Of a DNA stretch of 54,500 nt, positions 51,762 through 54,500 are shown piece by piece. The notes under the pieces are model-generated. The model was given only the letters and a program-made list of their open reading frames with translations, was not told where the DNA came from and did no database searches. The stretch's first letter is position 1, and each line of letters opens with the position of its first letter. The translations under genes and the position numbers were made by a program. This DNA comes from Lachnospiraceae bacterium (GTDB lineage Bacteria > Bacillota > Clostridia > Lachnospirales > Lachnospiraceae). The stretch covers positions 1 through 54,500 of the forward strand of contig JAEEGQ010000005.1 of assembly GCA_016280395.1 (NCBI GenBank), written 5' to 3'.

Positions 51762-52958
51762 TTAATTTTCAAGATCTTTAAGCTGATCCTTAAGCGGGCG
51801 CCTTATTTTCTTGCGTGTCATCTCTACAAGATTAAGCTTTGTCATGTCTATTACCGCTGTTTTCACCGGATCGGGCTTTACCGCCTGCTCAAGATGCTCT
51901 AGGAGCTCTCTTCTGTCCTGCCCGTCGATAAGATCGATAAAGTCTATGATGATTATGCCCGTGATGTTCCTTAATCTTAACTGATACGCTATCTCGTCCG
52001 CAGCCTCAAGATCGATCTTTTTGAACATGGCCTGGGTATCGTTCCTGCCTTTTATGGCCTTTTCGGTATTGACATCAATTGCCGTCAGGGCTTCTGTAGT
52101 CTGTATCACGATGCTTCCGCCGCTCTTTAACCAGACCTTTTCATGATAACAGTCGATAATGCTCCGGCTTATGTTATAAAGGGCATCGAGGGGCATGCTC
52201 TCGTCGTTATAGAGCACGAGCTTGTCAACGTCCTCGGGCTGGTATGTGGAGATATACTCGGAGAGCGTCTCAAAGATAACGGGATCATCTGTGATAAACT
52301 GCTCATATACATCGGAATAACCGTCGCGGACTATCCTTATGTACTCAGGATCCGACCTTTTTAACACGGAAAAACAGCTTCTTGAAGCCGCAAGCATCAG
52401 GATGCGCTCGTATTCCGAAGCAAGATATGCTGCTTCTTCAATGATGCGATTTTCGCCGGCATTTACGGCATTTGTCCTGACAATGAAGCCGTATCTGTCT
52501 GTAACAAGCTGCGCAGCGAGCTCCTTGAGCGATCGTCTTGCCGAAGCATCTTCGATCTTTGAAGATACACCGATCTTGCCCGGCTCGCGTGTCAGAACAA
52601 GATATTTGCCTGTCAGCTCGATATTTGTGTTGCAGCTCGGAGCCTTGGATTTGACCTTGTCGCTTGAAACCTGTACCAAGATCTCGTCTCCGACCTTTAT
52701 TGCGCTGCTGTTCCCGTGTTTTGTGAAAAAAGGGTCGGCAGCATCGGCAAGGTTAAGATAACAGACAGTCTTATCGTTTATCTCCACAAAAGCTGCATTG
52801 ATGTTCTTTACGATGTTGCGCACCTTGCCTATGCAGATATCGCCGAGCATCACATCATCTGCGCCCGTGTCAACATCTATGCCGATCATCTTTTTCCCGT
52901 CATGAAGGCATGTTACTGTGGCATTTTTATAATGTGTTATGATTATTTTACTGCCCAT
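51762..52958 (-). CDS. rng: Ribonuclease G/E family endoribonuclease
   Basis: A 398-residue RNase E/G-type protein. The S1-like part (about 35-120; GDICIGKVRNIVKNINAAFVEI) precedes the DNase-I-like catalytic part, with metal-binding Asp residues in TAIDVNTEK (about 295) and IIIDFIDL (about 338). The C-terminus ends soon after LNLVEMTRKK, so it is shorter than E. coli RNase G (about 489), lacking the distal dimer part. It overlaps the preceding DUF2344 gene by 16 bp. Confidence 0.93.
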   Translation of the reverse strand: MGSKIIITHYKNATVTCLHDGKKMIGIDVDTGADDVMLGDICIGKVRNIVKNINAAFVEINDKTVCYLNLADAADPFFTKHGNSSAIKVGDEILVQVSSDKVKSKAPSCNTNIELTGKYLVLTREPGKIGVSSKIEDASARRSLKELAAQLVTDRYGFIVRTNAVNAGENRIIEEAAYLASEYERILMLAASRSCFSVLKRSDPEYIRIVRDGYSDVYEQFITDDPVIFETLSEYISTYQPEDVDKLVLYNDESMPLDALYNISRSIIDCYHEKVWLKSGGSIVIQTTEALTAIDVNTEKAIKGRNDTQAMFKKIDLEAADEIAYQLRLRNITGIIIIDFIDLIDGQDRRELLEHLEQAVKPDPVKTAVIDMTKLNLVEMTRKKIRRPLKDQLKDLEN

Positions 52959-53713
52959 AATGGAATCGCTCCCGTTTCGGTATTGTGAAACATTTCGATC
53001 CTGTGCATGGCAAAAACGGATCTTAATCCCTGCATCCCGACAGTTTCAAGGAATGAGTCGAGAACGGTATCAGGCCTGATGTTGACCGCGCTCCCGGCAG
53101 AAACCCTGAAATAAAGATATGCTCCGTCATCCGTCTCTTTGATAAGGCACTCTTCATCTTCCCTGCGGATACTGACGGCAGCGGCAAATTCATCATAGCT
53201 CTTTCCGTAACCGAAGAGATTTTCCTTTAATTCGAAACTGCGCTCGCCTTTTTTTGTCTCATAGTTCAACATTATGGAATCCATGGAAAAATACTTGTCA
53301 AATGCCGTGTTAATATGGTCTTTCACATCTTTTTCAAGGCCTTCGGCATATAAAAGATAATCAGCCCTGTCGACCAAAGACATGGCCGAAGCCTTTCTTA
53401 CACCCTGTATCCTCGGATCGAGGACTGTAAGCCTTAGGAACGTAAAACCCGGTGTGAATGCGCCTTTCAGTGCTTCTTCCACAACAGCCGGATCAAGGTC
53501 TTTTGTAAGCTCGAAGTCGAGATACTCTCCGCTGCTTGAAAGACCGACACCGAGAGGACTTGCAAATTCGAGTATCGGATGGGGATTAAACCCTTCGGAA
53601 TAACGCACGGGAAGGGCGCTCCTGAAAAGGACTTTCTGAAAGTAGCGCATTGTATCAAGGTGACCGATAAATTTTAGATCGCCAAGTTTTGCAAACTTGA
53701 TCCTGATCAGCAT
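52943..53713 (-). CDS. TIGR03936 family protein (DUF2344, radical SAM-linked)
   Basis: A 256-residue protein of the family that always accompanies the large TIGR03960 radical SAM protein. Seen: IRIKFAKLGDLKFIGHLDTMRYFQK near the N-terminus and SEGFNPHPILEFASPLGVGLSS (about 40-60). The function is unknown; the link to ribosomal and RNase G genes suggests an RNA-related role. It follows the upstream gene by only 3 bp. Confidence 0.92.
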   Translation of the reverse strand: MLIRIKFAKLGDLKFIGHLDTMRYFQKVLFRSALPVRYSEGFNPHPILEFASPLGVGLSSSGEYLDFELTKDLDPAVVEEALKGAFTPGFTFLRLTVLDPRIQGVRKASAMSLVDRADYLLYAEGLEKDVKDHINTAFDKYFSMDSIMLNYETKKGERSFELKENLFGYGKSYDEFAAAVSIRREDEECLIKETDDGAYLYFRVSAGSAVNIRPDTVLDSFLETVGMQGLRSVFAMHRIEMFHNTETGAIPLWAVK

Positions 53714-53716
53714 GCT

Positions 53717-54500
53717 TTAAGCCTCCGTTCCTTTCGGCGTGTCGATCCCTGCCCTTGCGGGACAGTCCTTGCCTTTGTATGCGCCGCAGCCGGAACATTT
53801 TTCCCTGCAGTTGGGAGTGACAATGCCAAGAAGAGCCTTCTCGTACTCGTTTCTGAGGAACTTCCTTGTAACTCCGATATCTATGAAATCCCACGGGAAA
53901 AGCTCGTCCTTTGAACGTTCTCTTGTGGTATAGAACTCCATTTTAAGCCCTGCGCGTTCAAATGCTTTCACCCAGCGTTCATGCTTAAAATAATCGGTCC
54001 AGGGTTCAAACAGCGCACCCTGCCTGTAAACATCTTCTATCACAGCCGAAAGCCTTCTGTCGCCTCTTGCGAGAACGCCTTCTATCTCCGACATTTCGGG
54101 ATCGTGCCAGTTATATTTGATGCTTCTTGCATTAAGCATTTCTTTTACGGTCTTGTGAAGAAGCTGCTGATGCTCGAGAAATGCCTCTTTGCTTGCCATC
54201 GGAGCCCACTGGAAAGGCGTGAAGGGCTTAGGGACAAAGAAGGAAGTGCTCGTTGTGACCTCAACGCGTCCGTTCCTCTGATCTTTCGGTATCTGGTAAT
54301 AGGCTCTCGCGATCTCGTCCGACAGTATGGCTATGCCTTCAACATCCGCATCCGTCTCGGTCGGAAGCCCAAGCATGAAATACAGCTTTATCTTGTTCCA
54401 GCCGCATTTGAAGGCTGCAGAGGAACCTTTTATTATGTCCTCGTGTGTAATGCCTTTGTTTATAACATCGCGAAGACGCTGGGTGCCGGCCTCAGGAGCA
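53717..54500 (-). CDS. TIGR03960 family B12-binding/radical SAM protein, C-terminal part (5' end outside window)
   Basis: The frame is open to the window edge, so the B12-binding domain and the radical SAM cysteines lie outside. Seen: APEAGTQRLRDVINKGIT and GWNKIKLYFMLGLPTETDAD in the barrel, and a C-terminal CSGCGAYKGKDCP cluster. The family is uncharacterised. Its start cannot be given. Confidence 0.93.
   Translation of the reverse strand, partial: APEAGTQRLRDVINKGITHEDIIKGSSAAFKCGWNKIKLYFMLGLPTETDADVEGIAILSDEIARAYYQIPKDQRNGRVEVTTSTSFFVPKPFTPFQWAPMASKEAFLEHQQLLHKTVKEMLNARSIKYNWHDPEMSEIEGVLARGDRRLSAVIEDVYRQGALFEPWTDYFKHERWVKAFERAGLKMEFYTTRERSKDELFPWDFIDIGVTRKFLRNEYEKALLGIVTPNCREKCSGCGAYKGKDCPARAGIDTPKGTEA

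Overview
The window is a dense, syntenic stretch of a low-to-moderate GC Firmicutes chromosome. The best fit is Clostridia, family Lachnospiraceae; the genus cannot be fixed. The reasons are gene order (rseP-ispG-polC; der-plsY-gpsA; mutS-mutL-miaA; mreBCD-pbp2-minCDE-rodA; sepF-divIVA-lspA-rluD; rplU-prp-rpmA-obgE), a PolC-type replicase, an L27 precursor with a Prp-cleaved leader, strong AGGAGG ribosome binding sites and Gram-positive-type LexA boxes. No prophage, insertion sequence, CRISPR array or rRNA was seen.

Layout. 1-5850: isoprenoid and protease genes ending in polC. 5851-6660: a gene-free stretch with two near-identical, highly structured repeats (280-bp period) plus a third partial copy, then tRNA-Glu(CUC) and a terminator. 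6667-10427: alaS and an SGNH/CE2-like esterase. 10436-10757: rpsU as a promoter-terminator unit. 10772-15937: lepB, rbgA, rnhB, an FhlB-like protein, yraN, a YlmD/PgeF-type protein and a PDZ/radical-SAM DUF512 protein. 15986-27803: der, a plsY-gpsA fusion, a membrane MutS-like ATPase, mutS, mutL, miaA and an aluminium-resistance/methionine gamma-lyase family enzyme. 27881-37408: radC, then the elongation and division-site block mreB, mreC, mreD, pbp2, minC, minD, minE, rodA and an MgsA homologue. 37539-42249: a small P-loop protein, a HlyD-like membrane protein, sepF, divIVA, lspA, rluD. 42356-46274: the most accessory-looking part, with a DUF4143-type ATPase, an orphan BlaI/MecI repressor, a XerS-like tyrosine recombinase with a dif-like site upstream, and a TtcA-family enzyme. 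46365-47616: a LysM (YneA-like) gene divergent from lexA with at least four LexA boxes. 47834-54500, minus strand: rsfS, yqeK, yhbY, obgE, rpmA, prp, rplU, RNase G, and the TIGR03936/TIGR03960 pair.

How it works together. Most genes serve replication fidelity (polC, mutS, mutL, rnhB, lexA), ribosome assembly (rbgA, der, obgE, yhbY, rsfS, rpmA/prp), cell shape and division (mre, min, sepF, divIVA, rodA, pbp2, YneA-like) and envelope lipids. The most unusual points are: (1) the tandem structured repeat beside tRNA-Glu; (2) a PolC whose proofreading exonuclease domain is present as a fold but has lost its catalytic motifs; (3) a single-chain PlsY-GpsA fusion; (4) an MgsA homologue with altered catalytic positions; (5) a PBP2 with an insert of about 240 residues; and (6) a dif-like 11-6-11 inverted repeat upstream of the recombinase. 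All calls come from reading sequence and remembered family motifs; no search was run.
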